DNA from: Chara braunii
Lineage: Eukaryota; Streptophyta; Charophyceae; Charales; Characeae
Direction of reading: 5' to 3'
NCBI GenBank assembly: GCA_003427395.1
Contig: BFEA01000079.1
Coordinates: 3,189,555-3,224,738 of the forward strand
Length of the DNA: 35,184 nucleotides
Shown: one piece after another, positions 8,061 to 18,845 of the stretch
Position numbering within the stretch: the stretch's first letter is position 1
Layout of the letters: every line of letters starts with the position of its first letter
The notes under the pieces: model-generated
What the model was told of the DNA's origin: nothing
The model's input: only the letters and a program-made list of their open reading frames with translations
Database searches by the model: none
Program-made: the position numbers and the translations under genes

Positions 8061-10640
8061 TGTCAGGTTGCAAATGGCCTTCAGAGGTTTTACTGAATGT
8101 GGGTTGAGGCTGATACAAGAATGAAGTCAATGGTGACCTTCTCTTGCAATTCTGGGAGGATGCCAATGGTCAATGGTCAGGTCTTCGCCAGGGCGAATCA
8201 CAAAGGTAGCTTGAGCAAACCATTTGGTTTCGCTAGGAGACTGCCGAGCGTGAAACTAGCTCGCCAACCCACAAATCTAGTATGTAAGCTGAAAGTTGCC
8301 CGTCAGAAACAGCCTGAATACTGATCCATAACATGCCAGTCGATAACAATAGCGGCGTCATAGGGGTACGTTTGCACTAAGTTTGATGGGGGAGGCGTCC
8401 GCACTTCAACACTGTACTAGCCTTGTGCACTCGAAGAATCTGGGTCTAAGATCTGAAGGCAGAAAACACTCACATAGAGAAACTCATTTATTTATTTATT
8501 TTTTTAATTAGGTCACAACTGGTTCTACTATCTTGTCCTCAGGGGGTGTTCGTAAAAAAGTTCGGAAGAGGACCAACAAGGGTGTCAACTTTTATCTTTG
8601 AGTAAGAGGGAAACTCATTGTAGCCAGCCCGAGCTAGGAATATCTTTGGGTTTCGCTTTGATGAAAGAGCACTGCACTCTGTTTTATGTTCATGTCCGTC
8701 TATGAGATAAATCCAATAAGCCCACGAAGTCGCCCCTGAACTCAGTCTTATCAGGGCTCCAAAAATACTTGTGGAATACAGTTCGGACGGGCACAAGATG
8801 TCTTACCTAGTCGCTTGCAAACTTTGACTTGGAGACTGCTGAGCATCAAAGGAAAACCAAAAGGAAAAGCTATATAAAAAAAAAAAAAAACGCTTTGGCT
8901 TACTTCCAGGGTCTTAGCTAGACTAATCAACCTTCGCCAGCGTTTGAAATGTTAATTACGGATAGTGCTAATCCCCATCAAATAGAAACTTAACAATTAA
9001 ATAAACGATTTTAGTCAACTGTTTTTTTCTCCCCCTATCGCTCATCACGCAGACTCAGTACTCACAAAGGACCAATCTAGATCACTCATCTAGAGTAAGT
9101 CGGAGTGACAAGTCAAGAACCTTGTCAGTTGGTTAGAGCATGCGTTCACAAACTCACATGGGAGCTCACATGCTAACCCATGCAGCTACACAAGCACCTG
9201 TGGGCCCATTATAACCTGGGTACCTACTAGCCTACATTATAGCATGTTCACACGAACGTACGAGTGTATATGAGCTCGTTGGGTTACATGCTCATACGGT
9301 CGAACAAATCCCCATCATGTGGTTTTACTAAGTCTTTGAAAAGAGGAAAAAGTCGAGACTTTAACAACCCTTACGGTTTCCCTCTCTCTCACTGCTCTGG
9401 TGCATACAACACAAAACCCCCGATTCGCACCACTAAGATAGAAACATTCAATAGCCCAACGCTTGGTTTTGTTAGGACCAACATCGTCATCCCTCTCACT
9501 TCATTATCCACATACCGCCTGCAGAACTGCATCGTCCGGGTGGACAAGACACAATCTACTCAACAAGGCAATAACCGAGATATAACTAGTGAAATTCCCC
9601 TCGCTATGTTGGTTGCATCATCACTTCCGCGTACTCTGTACTTTTTTTTTCTTGAAAGTCTAACCTCGACACAAAACACCTTTTCCCATTAATCACAACC
9701 AAAAGAGAGTCCCTCGATTGCGAAAAACAAGCGAGGAACTGAACTTTGGTTTTTTTTCCCCTTATTGCCCTCCTCACTTTATGAGGGGTAACAACAAGTA
9801 ACTACAGTAAGCGACTCAGGGTAATTAAGGGCTCTTAATAATTGATTCCGCCGTTAATTAACCCCAAGTTGCTTATCACAGTCACGACAAAATCACACCA
9901 TGTACGCATGCAACTAAGTGAGGTCGGGTAGAGGTATCATGACCTGCTCCGACCCCGGATAAACAACAACAACTTAGAAGTCACGGAGATCAATATTCGT
10001 TTTGTTCTCGGTATCACGGTTTGCATTTCAAACAAAAAGTTCATTCTTAGTACAACGCTAACCATCCCGCACTTCCAGATACTGCAATTATCTGTGGTGG
10101 CGACAACGAAGGAATTAATCTAGTTGACTCAAAACAGGTTTTGTTACCGAGGCCATACATTATCGAGTGCATCCTTACATCTTATTCACACCCAGATCTG
10201 ATCTATTTTCCCTAAGATCACACCATAACGCCTGCACTTAGATCAAACTCTCTTCTCTTAGACTGAGTCCCCACAAGGTCAACTCATTGCTGCGAGTTCT
10301 TACATGAGAAAGCCACGACGTAGCTACCACCAATTAAGCCCTCGGTTTATTTAATTTGATGAAGCAAGCAGCGTTATATATTACTTTCAACCCCCATTAT
10401 TAAAAATCATCGTGTTAGTGGCTCTTTGTACAGTAGCTACGCTCACCAATCTACTCGAGAAGGCATAGGTGTTGACTGATATTCTAGATTCATGGGAAAA
10501 ACATTATAGATTCATGGAGAGAACACTCTCCAGTTTGCGACTAAAAGACACCTTTCAGACCGCAAGATACTGTCGCTGGACCCGATTGCAGGTAGTCACC
10601 CGTTGACCTTATCTTACGTCATGCTCGTTGTGATGGTGTT
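8061..10640. other. No recognisable gene
   Basis: Short frames only, including an unremarkable 142-codon frame at 9264-9692. The text CAGTTGGTTAGAGC near 9126 resembles a tRNA D-arm or A box, but no B box lies at the expected distance. Otherwise nothing is assigned. Confidence 0.4.
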
Positions 10641-10779
10641 GCATTGACAAACATTAGCAGCGTGCACACGGTGACGTCAACCCTCTCCAACGAATCTTCC
10701 TCCCTGTTAATCTCGTTTTTCTTGCTCATGACTCACACTCTCTCCGTGCAGCACTTACACAGCCGTTGTTCTCATTTTC

Positions 10780-10780
<1 letters not shown>

Positions 10781-10827
<47 letters not shown>
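10781..10827 (+). repeat. (TC)n microsatellite
   Basis: Uninterrupted TC dinucleotide repeat of about 23 units. Confidence 0.95.
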
Positions 10828-10830
<3 letters not shown>

Positions 10831-11809
10831 CTCTTTCTCTTCAGTCGAGGTCGCGATCGTCCCACTTAACCCAGCGCAATCATCGCCCCAGACATCACTT
10901 TGTCGGAGGTACTCCAAGCCAGCCAGCGTCCCCTCCAAGGACTAGCTCCTCACACGTTATCTCGAAAGGCGACTCCCGGTCGCTCGTTTCCCCTCCATTT
11001 CCCCTTTGAACTGGAGTCGATTAATACAGCGTCACACGATTAACGTAGTGTCACACTCGTCACACACGGCCACTCAGGAGCACACTCATCCCTTACTTGC
11101 CTCGTTGACGCACGAGGCTCTCCGCTAGCCCAAGAGCTGACATGATGTTTCGCCAATCACAAACTGGCTGACCTGAGCGTGAGCGTGGGGCCTTCTGCTC
11201 AGAAGAGAGGTGTATAGTCAGATAGAAGTGGCACAAAATCTTCTTCAATGCACAACACGAGTCACGACTAGATAATGACTATCGCTTGTGACCAGACTCT
11301 CGTATAAGTGGGTGACGTCAACCATGACTACACCATGCACCACCCTACATTCCCCCTTGTCTCCCTCTCTCAAGCTCACGCCATATAGAGAGCAATGTCA
11401 CTCTGACCACATGTGAACTGAAAGGGGGCTCACGTGTTGACCCTTTCTTCGTCATGCTCACGAGTCCAGTACCGATAGTGACCAGCCCAGAGAAGCTCTC
11501 GCACGCCCAAACTTATGCAAGGACAGAGGAGTGAGGCGACCCAGCGTACGCGGTGGAAGAGGAACCCAAACTAGTAACCCTCTCGCAGTCCGCCTCGTCA
11601 CACCCTTATCTCTCTCTCTCCCCCTATAAATGTCTAGCCCTCTCTGTCTTACCGTCCTCGTGAGTTGGCCTAAGGGTCGCTCTCTACAGGCTCGACCGGC
11701 GGGTAGTCCCCCTGCCACTGGTCTATCCCGTGTCAGGACAGAGTCCCAACCGCGGTGACCTCACTCTCTCCCCCGGAGTCCCGGCCTAGGTGATGTTGTT
11801 CTCTCTCTG
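10828..11809 (+). promoter_or_regulatory. Candidate TATA box (11625) in otherwise unassigned sequence
   Basis: A TATAAA at 11625-11630 follows a TC-rich tract, a common arrangement in plant core promoters. TGACGTCA motifs (CRE/bZIP-like) lie at about 10671 and 11313, both continuing to TGACGTCAACC. No gene is recognisable downstream before the T repeat at 11810. Function is inference only. Confidence 0.3.
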
Positions 11810-12520
11810 CCGTATCAGTGGAGGTCTCAACCTTATGATACTCGATTGTCACTTGCACCTTTGCAGTGACGTTGTCGAGTGCGCGAGCGAGCGTCCTCCC
11901 GGCCACGTCACGCAGGAGAAACTTAGTCTTTCAACTTTTCAGAGACAACTCGAGAACGATACGGTAACCCGCGCCGACCCTTCGCTGCTCCGACTGAGTG
12001 CGCTAGCCGTTCATCCCGCGGTCCCCTACGACAGGATAGGTTCCCACGGGGCACAACTTACCTTCCCTAAGGGGCTGTTACCACCCTTAGGGGCGTATCC
12101 CCGTCGAGCTACCGGCCCACATGCGAAGGCTTTTATAATGCAATTGCAGAGGTAGGTCAGCCGAGGGCGTTTTTTCATTCGCTGTAGCATAGGTATGCAT
12201 GGTTGAACGCCAAAGTGGACCCGAGCGCCGTTGTCGCGCGCGGGCTATACCTCTCACGACGCCCCGCGACAGGTCGGGACGTCGCGAGGTACTGCTAACC
12301 TCTACCCGAGGGGCTGTCACCACCCTTTGGTAGGCGTATCCCCGCTAAGCTACCGGCCCACATGCGAAGGCTTTAACATGCCTTTGTAGAGGTAGGTTGG
12401 GCGAGGGCGTTTTCTCGATCGCCGTAGCATAGGTATACGAGCGGTTGAACGCCTAAGACTGACCCGTTTACGTGTCGGGTATCGGGGTGCTAATCTCCCG
12501 AACCGACTTACTGTTCAGGT
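11810..12520 (-). repeat. Dispersed promoter-like repeat T, copy 2, with duplicated upstream module
   Basis: Reverse-strand match to 4968-5450. On this strand the order is GTCGACC, hairpin TCGGG/AGATTAGCAC/CCCGA (12482-12501), CGTTCAACC, CATGTGGGCCGG-type sequence, and GGGGATACGCC to CAGCCCC. Then the whole module repeats, so units lie at about 12290-12520 and 12050-12290. The proximal unit has TATAAAAG at 12137-12130. Duplicated upstream promoter modules resemble enhancer repeats of LTRs, but terminal TG/CA ends and target-site duplications were not found. Confidence 0.75.
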
Positions 12521-13839
12521 CGACTTGACTGACGATCTATCGCGCATACTAATTTTCTAATCTATCTGCACATAACTCATAACTCATGTATGTTATAAAA
12601 TTATTCCAGAGTGATACAAACATAATGAATACATTTCAAAAGTTGAGACTGTGGAGGCAAGGAGATGTCTTTTACATTTTTACACAAACAGAGACAAAAA
12701 TCAGAATGAACAGAGTTTAACTTTCGAAAGAGAAAACAATCAATAGGCTCTTGGCCTTTCAAGCAAATATCATGACCAAAGGTAGGCTCATGGCCAGTCA
12801 AATATGCATTAGAATAAAAGAATAGGCTCATGGCCTTGCCAATTGTCCTAATCTATTCAGCATTAAGGAGTAAAGTCGAAACATCCAAACCAAATGTACA
12901 AAGGTTACGGGTCGACAAAATGTCTGAGTCGAGGCTCAACATAAGTTCAGCAATGCGAGAAGAGTGAATAGCACGTGGTTGGTCTTCTTACTGACTTGCA
13001 AACAATAGTCAATCATTCCACAGTCCTAACAGAGTCAACCATTTATTCACTCTCACACACACTACACTGATGCTTTTCAAACCCCTTAACAAGACATTCT
13101 CATTTCGACTCAGTTATTCAAGGACCTCTTTGAATCAAACTTAGACCCGTCAGACACTGACCCGAAAATCAGAAATGCCATTTAGTGCAAGGGTAGATGC
13201 AAAGTGTGGGTGTAAAGGGTGAGTGAGGGTTGAGTTAATAAACCAAGATGTTACCATAAGGCAACAGCATGTAGACTTGTATAGACTTAGGACGAGTCTC
13301 CTTGATTAAAAAGACCTGCAAATACACACAGGCCACAAGATCTCAACACCTCCCTCACTATCGCCCCACATGAAGTTCAGCGATGTGAACTTCAATTTTA
13401 TCGGTGGACTATAATATAGCCCGATCAAATGAAAGTATGAAGTAAGAAGACTCCGACAGAAACCTTCACCTCATACTTACTCAAGCAGTAGGATAACTCA
13501 GACATGAGTATCCTACCACTTGTTTTTGTCTAACTGGTTTAGACTTAAACAGACCATGGGATGACCCGCATAGGAGTACCCCACTTCTAGTCTGTCAACC
13601 TATCTATCTAAGATATGTATGCATGTAAAGACGAGTAATAGGATGTTCCTCACCCTGGAGCCTTATCCTGTCACCCGTCCTACATCCATTCATCAATCAA
13701 TCTGCACTCACACTTGCTCTAGGCCAGCTTGCGCGAACCCAGGCAGCGACTCTAACCAAGTATGGGGTTCACATGCACATGTCTTGATTGTGTTAGCAAT
13801 CAGACCAGAACAAACATATAGGTAATGAAAGAACAACAT
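12521..13839. other. No recognisable gene
   Basis: No frame longer than about 76 codons. The sequence GGCTCTTGGCC / TAGGCTCATGGCC recurs around 12750-12835 as short direct repeats (AATAGGCTC at about 12741 and 12821). Nothing else was identified. Confidence 0.4.
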
Positions 13840-13867
13840 ATAATAATAAAAAATGATAATTATAATG

Positions 13868-13898
<31 letters not shown>

Positions 13899-13933
13899 TA
13901 AATAATAATAATAATAACAATAATAATAATAAG
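13840..13933 (+). repeat. (AAT)n microsatellite
   Basis: Interrupted AAT/ATA trinucleotide tract. Open frames through it (poly-Ile, poly-Tyr) are artefacts of the repeat. Confidence 0.95.
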
Positions 13934-13935
13934 GA

Positions 13936-14125
13936 ATATGAACGAATGCGCTACACTGAAGTCTAGGCTACAATCAATCATACAGAAGTCCAGATAATCA
14001 TGTAACGAGCAGAGTTGAAATGCATCCCATCCAAATTAGAGCGATGTAGTGATCTCGTGAGCCAACGGTCAAACCCGCAGTGTTCAATGTTGCTCCTACT
14101 ATCTGGTGCCCAGTTTACTGAACTC
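13936..14125 (-). repeat. AAT-associated repeat Q, copy 1 (diverged)
   Basis: Shares AGTCCAGATAATCATG, GAGCAGA and CTATCTGG-GCCCAG with the clearer copies at 17039-17381 and 17500-17832, again directly after an (AAT)n tract. Read on the minus strand, all copies end in (ATT)n, as retroposed elements with a simple-sequence tail do. Confidence 0.5.
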
Positions 14126-14711
14126 ATTCTGCCTGTCCTGCTTATCCTCTTGCAGCAGGCCGACTTGCCCTTGTAGACCAATGTTCATGACTCCAACACT
14201 TAATACGCCGACCTTTTCTGTCTAACGTGTTGCAGTCTGCCTATGGCTTCTAACGCCCTGCTGTGTTGTTGTTCCCTACACCACTTAATGCCTACGAGCG
14301 CGCCCCAACTAGTGCTGGCACAGGCTGACACTTGCGATGTTTTGCTGCAGCGTGTCCACATTTGCTTATCTAGGCCAGAATGCCCTGGACTGTTTGGGCC
14401 TAGCCGTGAAAGTATTCAGTAGCTTTCGATCGGTCCCTAGTGTCTAAGTCTAGGCCCATGTCTACAGTTGAGGGCCTGGTGGAGCAAAATATAATTGTGA
14501 TGACAAGGCTGCAGTCTCATTTGGCCCGTGGCCACTTCGTGAGGTGTCGGTTTCACACTGTGTATGTGTGCCCAGGGTGCGATAACCCACGTCCCGGCTC
14601 AATTGTACAGCGCAACCCCTTTTGTTACAGGAAAGTGCCTGGATGCTCACATTGCTTTGTAACCAACTGGCGTGTTGCAACTATCTGAGACCCACATTGG
14701 ACGATGCTGAG

Positions 14712-14770
14712 ACAAGCCCCTTTCGTGGGTACTCAGCCCCGCCTTCACTTAAGGCGGGCACGAGGCTTGT
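14712..14770 (+). other. Extended multi-segment hairpin
   Basis: ACAAGCC (14712) pairs with GGCTTGT (ending 14770), TCGTG with CACGA, and CCCGCCTT with AAGGCGGG around a 5-nt loop, giving three nested perfect helices. The side bulges are CCTT and GGTACTCAGC-like. It is immediately followed by sequence leading to an (AAT)n tract. It may be a structured RNA or a foldback element. No known ribozyme core was found. Confidence 0.55.
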
Positions 14771-14833
14771 TGAGGGTCCCTGCTCATAACATCTACATGT
14801 ATGATAAGGGGCCCGCGAGGGCTCACCCATCTC

Positions 14834-14857
14834 AATAATAATAATAATAATAATAAC

Positions 14858-14890
<33 letters not shown>
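14834..14890 (+). repeat. (AAT)n microsatellite
   Basis: About 18 AAT units with one AAC interruption. Confidence 0.95.
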
Positions 14891-14891
<1 letters not shown>

Positions 14892-14935
14892 GTCCGTCGC
14901 ACTCAAGGTTGACAGTCGGCGGAGACGAGGTAAGT

Positions 14936-15176
14936 TTCTTTCTTCCCTTTCTCTCCGTCTCTCCTCTCTTTCTCTCTCTGTCTCCCTCTCTGTGACTGTC
15001 TGTCTGTCTGTCCGTCTGCCTATCTCTATGTTCATCTGTGTCTGCATNTTTNTNTGTCTGTCTGTGTCTGTCTGTGCTTNTNTNTNTTTTTTTTTTTTTT
15101 TTTTTTTGTCTGTGTTTGTCTGTGTTTGTCTGTGTTTTTCTGTGTTTTTCTATAAGTATATGTGTGTGTGNGTNNN
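14936..15176 (+). repeat. CT/TG-rich simple sequence
   Basis: TCTCTC, TGTCTGTCTG, poly-T and TGTGTTTGTC blocks with ambiguous bases at their edges, typical of microsatellite base-calling trouble. Confidence 0.85.
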
Positions 15177-15542
15177 TGCGGGTTTTGTCGTAACACTGTG
15201 CAACAATTTCCAGCCTGCGAGTGAGAGCGCGATGCACTTTGTGATGCGGGCCGCTGGTTCCATCTCTATCTTCCTCCCGGTCAGAATGCGGGTGGATTCC
15301 CCTCTCTCACGATGTGCAGTTACTTCAGGTAAGTGCCCATTCAGGTAAGGTCGTTGCTTGACCGCTTCTACCTTTCATCCCTGATTGCTTCTCGCTTCCC
15401 CTTTTCTTTTCCTTCTCGCACGTGCGCTCTCTACTTCCTCCTTTCCCTTCATATTTCCCCTCTTCCTCCTATCATGCATACACTCATTTACGATTGACTG
15501 CAGGTCGCACTCAGAGCACCAACTAACAACCGTTCACGTGTC

Positions 15543-15822
15543 AATGACCCTTCCGCAGATTCACCTACGGAAACCTTGTTATAACTGCTCCTTTTTCTAA
15601 ATGGTAAAGTTCAGTGAACTTCTCTCAGCATCCACGGCGGCAAACTAGTGAGATCATGGCAATCCAAACACCTCAGCGGACCATTCAATCGGTAGGAGCA
15701 ACGGTGGCATGTTCAAAGGGTAGGGACGTAATCAGCACGAGCTGATGACTCGTCCTCACTAGGCATTCCTCGTTGAAGATCAATAATTTCATCAACCTAT
15801 ACTCAATAATGATTGATAATAA
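15543..15822 (-). rRNA. Decayed 3' end of 18S rRNA gene, copy 1
   Basis: On the minus strand the text runs through the end of the small-subunit rRNA: GAGGAATGCCTAGT, CATCAGCTCGTG, TTACGTCCCT, CTACCGATTGAATGGTCCG, TTCACTGAACTT, CATTTAGA, AACAAGGTTTCCGTAGGTGA and GCGGAAGG-TCATTG. The otherwise invariant decoding-site text is altered: GTCGTAACAAGG is GTTATAACAAGG, and the ACACACCGCCCGTC segment is damaged. Many differences are C-to-T or G-to-A at former CpG sites. Upstream it dissolves into an (AAT)n tract, and no 5.8S follows. It is therefore a non-functional fragment. The GGTCCG-type helix suggests green-lineage origin. Confidence 0.9.
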
Positions 15823-15920
15823 ATAATAATAAATAATAATAAATAATCATAAATAATCATAAATAATAAATAATATTAATAATACTGGTAATAATGACAA
15901 TAGTAAATTATAATAAACTA
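15823..15920 (+). repeat. Interrupted AAT/AATA tract
   Basis: AATAATAAATAAT variants, abutting the truncated 18S fragment. Confidence 0.85.
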
Positions 15921-16136
15921 TTCTACCTACCCTGATCAACAGGGACATTCACATTGGATTTCCCATGGAGCGATGATTGTCGACTAGCAAGTACGTAGTC
16001 CTCTCTCTATCTCTCTTGCACACGCACACATACAAAACCGCATCCAAGCAGGCAGTGTATACTTCCATGTATTAGTTGTAGATTCATCCGACCTTTGCAC
16101 CTCCTATCAATGGAAGTACAGTGTAGTTGGACGCAA

Positions 16137-16182
16137 CACACATGCTTACACACCCACACACACCCACACCCACATACACACA
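16137..16182 (+). repeat. (CA)n-type microsatellite
   Basis: ACACAC/CCACAC variants. A diverged copy of the TTCAT-CGA / GGAAGTA motif lies just before it at 16078-16122. Confidence 0.8.
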
Positions 16183-16446
16183 TGCATAGTCAGATGAAAC
16201 CGTCAGGCGCAATCGCATCTTCGACTCGCCATCCCCCTTTCTCTATCTCGCTTTTATCTCATTCCTTCTCACCTTCTTCTTCACCCCTCTTTTCTCGATT
16301 CCTCACCTCTTCGTCTTCTTCATCTCGCCATCTGCCCATCTCTTTTTCCCTTTCATCTAGCCAAGAATCCGTGCAAAAATGAGAAGAAAAGAAAGAAAAC
16401 CAAAATCAAATAAAATTGAACTGAATGAATCTCCTCCATAATTTCG

Positions 16447-16590
16447 GCTCGATTCATTTGTTGTGGCGACGTGATACAGACCACAGTCAAAGGTACAGTC
16501 AGAGCAGCTGAAGACTTATGGTTGTTAGGCATTTCTTGTTCAAGACCGGTAATTTCAATCAACGTTTTCCGACACAATAGCTATGAGATG
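16447..16590 (-). rRNA. Second, more diverged 18S rRNA 3' fragment
   Basis: The minus strand reads AATTACCGGTCTTGAACAAG, AAATGCCTAA, AAGTCTTCAGCT, CTGACTGTACC, CTTTG and GTATCACGTCGCC. This follows in order the 18S text around GAGGAATGCCTAGT, CATCAGCT, CTGATTACGTCCC and ACACACCGCCCGTC. Same orientation as the copy 0.9 kb away, shorter and more decayed. Confidence 0.6.
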
Positions 16591-16679
16591 GTCGTCAAGG
16601 TTCTTTGACTGAGTCAGGTGGCTCGTTGGATTCGCTAGTGTTATGTGTATCAGCCCAGATAGGCATCTCTCCCCCTTTC

Positions 16680-16755
16680 TTTCCCATTGCCTTCCTCCTC
16701 CTTCTTCCTCTTCTTTTTTCTCCCTCTTCTTCTTTCTCCTTCTCCTTCACCGTAG
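16680..16755 (+). repeat. (CTT)n-rich pyrimidine tract
   Basis: CTTCTTCCTC-type low complexity. Open frames across it are compositional. Confidence 0.85.
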
Positions 16756-16923
16756 CTGGCCACAATGCCATCCAAGTTCCATTACCAACAGAGAAAGTCG
16801 GTCCTCCCCCCCCCATCCCTCTCTCTGACACTCTCCGTCTTCCCGTGAGTACACTCCTTCCTCCCCACGGTGTCCTACTCCGGTCTTTCCTTCAAACACA
16901 CATTTGGTATGTTACTAGGACGA

Positions 16924-16960
16924 AATAATAATAATAATAATGATAATAATAATAATAATG

Positions 16961-17001
<41 letters not shown>

Positions 17002-17012
17002 CGTAATCATAA
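16924..17012 (+). repeat. (AAT)n microsatellite
   Basis: AAT repeat with two TGAT interruptions, preceding repeat Q copy 2. Confidence 0.95.
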
Positions 17013-17038
17013 TGCAAGGAAAATGAGCGATAGCAAAC

Positions 17039-17381
17039 TTCTGAAACCAAGCAGCAACATACACATGAGACCAGATAGTCATGACCTCGAACCAAGAGCA
17101 GAATTACGAGCACACCAAAAACTCATAATTGACAATATTGGAATAGTCTTGTCATCATCATCAACGAAGATCCAATGTTGATATCCTATCTGGCGCTCGG
17201 CGCCCAGACTACAGAAGGTAGATCCTATCTAGATTGTCTACAATGTCGTTGATGACGTGAACAGCTTCCCGAAATACGGGCAGATCTCAGCCCATGTCAT
17301 TCGCCTTAAGCACCAGGTATATCTCCCGTATCACTTCACAACCTCGATCCCCAACTCGCAGATGCCACATGCACCCAAGGA
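17039..17381 (-). repeat. AAT-associated repeat Q, copy 2
   Basis: Aligns with 17500-17832: CCAGATAGTC-TGACC, GACAAT-TTGGAATAGTC, ATC-TATCTGGCGCTCGGCG, CCCAGACTACAGA, GATCCTATCTAG, GATGACGT and CACCA-GTAT are shared in order. With its (AAT)n tract it forms a unit of about 460 bases repeated in direct tandem. Confidence 0.85.
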
Positions 17382-17393
17382 CCACCATGCACC

Positions 17394-17395
17394 TG

Positions 17396-17447
<52 letters not shown>

Positions 17448-17491
17448 TAATAAATATAATAATAATAATAAATATACAAAAAAAAAAAAAA
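17394..17491 (+). repeat. (AAT)n microsatellite plus short A run
   Basis: AAT/ATAA repeat ending in 13 As, preceding repeat Q copy 3. Confidence 0.95.
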
Positions 17492-17499
17492 GCGAACTT

Positions 17500-17832
17500 T
17501 AGCAATCAAACAACATCATATACACAAGCCCAGATAGTCGTGACCACGATCCATCAGCAGAATGGCATCATGAATTTCACTGAATAAGAGCACTGTGATA
17601 GCTCAAATTTGACAATGCTGGAATAGTCCCTTCATGATCAACGAAGAACAAGAGTTGATATTCTATCTGGCGCTCGGCGCCCAGACTACAGATGACAGAT
17701 CCTATCTAGCCTATACTACGATGCCGAAAGATGACGTCAAGTGCATTTCCGAAGTATGAATAGATAGCGGTCAGTATCACGCGCTTCCAGCACCAAGTAT
17801 GTCCCCCAACACACAGATGCAGCGTGTACCCA
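17500..17832 (-). repeat. AAT-associated repeat Q, copy 3
   Basis: Direct-tandem partner of 17039-17381 with the same motif order and roughly 75-80 percent identity by eye. GGCGCTCGGCGCC is identical in both and is an internal near-palindrome. Confidence 0.85.
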
Positions 17833-17861
17833 TCTCTCCCTCTCTCTCTCTCCTACATCGC

Positions 17862-18545
17862 ACACACTTACGCACACACACACACATATGCACATACACA
17901 CACACGTAGTAATAGTATAGATTTTCCTTGTTATAATGGCCGATTCTTCTCTATTTCGTTCATCTTCTTGAAGGAGTAGATTAAAACCAGTCGCGCGATC
18001 GGACACGCACACACACACACACTCACACATACACTTGTGCCCTCTCACACATGCAAAGGTATACACACACACATTCTCGCAATCGTGTACATGGACATAC
18101 TCGTGCGCTCTCATACCCACGCACGTATGCACGTAGCAGTATAGCGGTAGTTTCATTCGATTTAGCTCTTCCTATCGATGGAAGTAGCACATGGCTGATC
18201 GGGCGATTCACACGCACACACTCACACACAAGCCTACGTACACATTTTCACAATCACACTCACACAGACACACGCATACACTCACACATACACACATGTA
18301 TACAAATACACAACCAAAATGAGAGTGATAATATACCTTTCCTAGATCTAGTAGTAGATTCATTCGATTTGCCTTATCATAGAAGTAGCATGGCGACGGT
18401 TGTGGGGTTAGAGACTTAGGTGTACACACTCACACACTCACTCACTCACACGCACACACTCCCACAAACATGCACACACTAGTGTATACACCTTCGATAT
18501 AGCAGTAGGTTCATTCGATTTAGTTCGGGAAGTAAGTTGTGAGGT
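17862..18545 (+). repeat. (CA)n tracts interspersed with a TTCATTCGATTT motif
   Basis: CA-rich simple sequence (17862-17906, 18005-18125, 18210-18315, 18423-18480) alternates with a short motif, AG-AGT-TTCATTCGATTT followed by GGAAGTA or AGAAGTA, near 18135-18190, 18345-18395 and 18495-18535. A further copy is at 23488-23535 and a weaker one at 16078-16122. No coding potential. Confidence 0.75.
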
Positions 18546-18660
18546 AGGCGACTTACCTATTCTCCCTCTCCCTTCGTCCTTGTCGCTATCGTAGTTGTCG
18601 TCGTCGTCCAGCCGTCAGTGTCGCCATTGTCGTCGTCTCATCGCATGCTCAAGTAAATAT

Positions 18661-18845
18661 CCCCCCCCCCCTTCTTCTTCCCCTTCTTCCTCTTCTCCTT
18701 CTCCTTCTTCTTTCCCTTCTTCCTCTTCTCCTTCTCCTTCTTCTTCGCTCTGCGCTATTCGCCCTTACCCCCTACTCCTCCACCTCCTTCTTTTTCTTCT
18801 TTTTCTCCTCTTCCCTCTTTCTTCTTCTCCTTCTCCTCCTTTTTC
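18661..18845 (+). repeat. (CTT)n/(CTC)n pyrimidine tract
   Basis: Starts with a 12-base C run, then CTTCTTCCTCTTCTCC-type sequence, with an internal near-duplicate at about 18670-18705 and 18712-18745. Confidence 0.9.

Noticed and set aside
9121-9190. Possible tRNA gene (CAGTTGGTTAGAGC D-arm text)
   Set aside because: No B box or T-arm at the expected distance, no acceptor stem and no terminator.
13708-13981. Poly-Ile, poly-Tyr and poly-Asn frames in AAT tracts, also at 14681-15047 and 16870-17587
   Set aside because: Products of the trinucleotide repeat itself.
14712-14775. Hammerhead ribozyme
   Set aside because: CTGAGTA and ACGAAA on the minus strand recall the core, but the CTGATGA box is absent and helix spacing does not fit.
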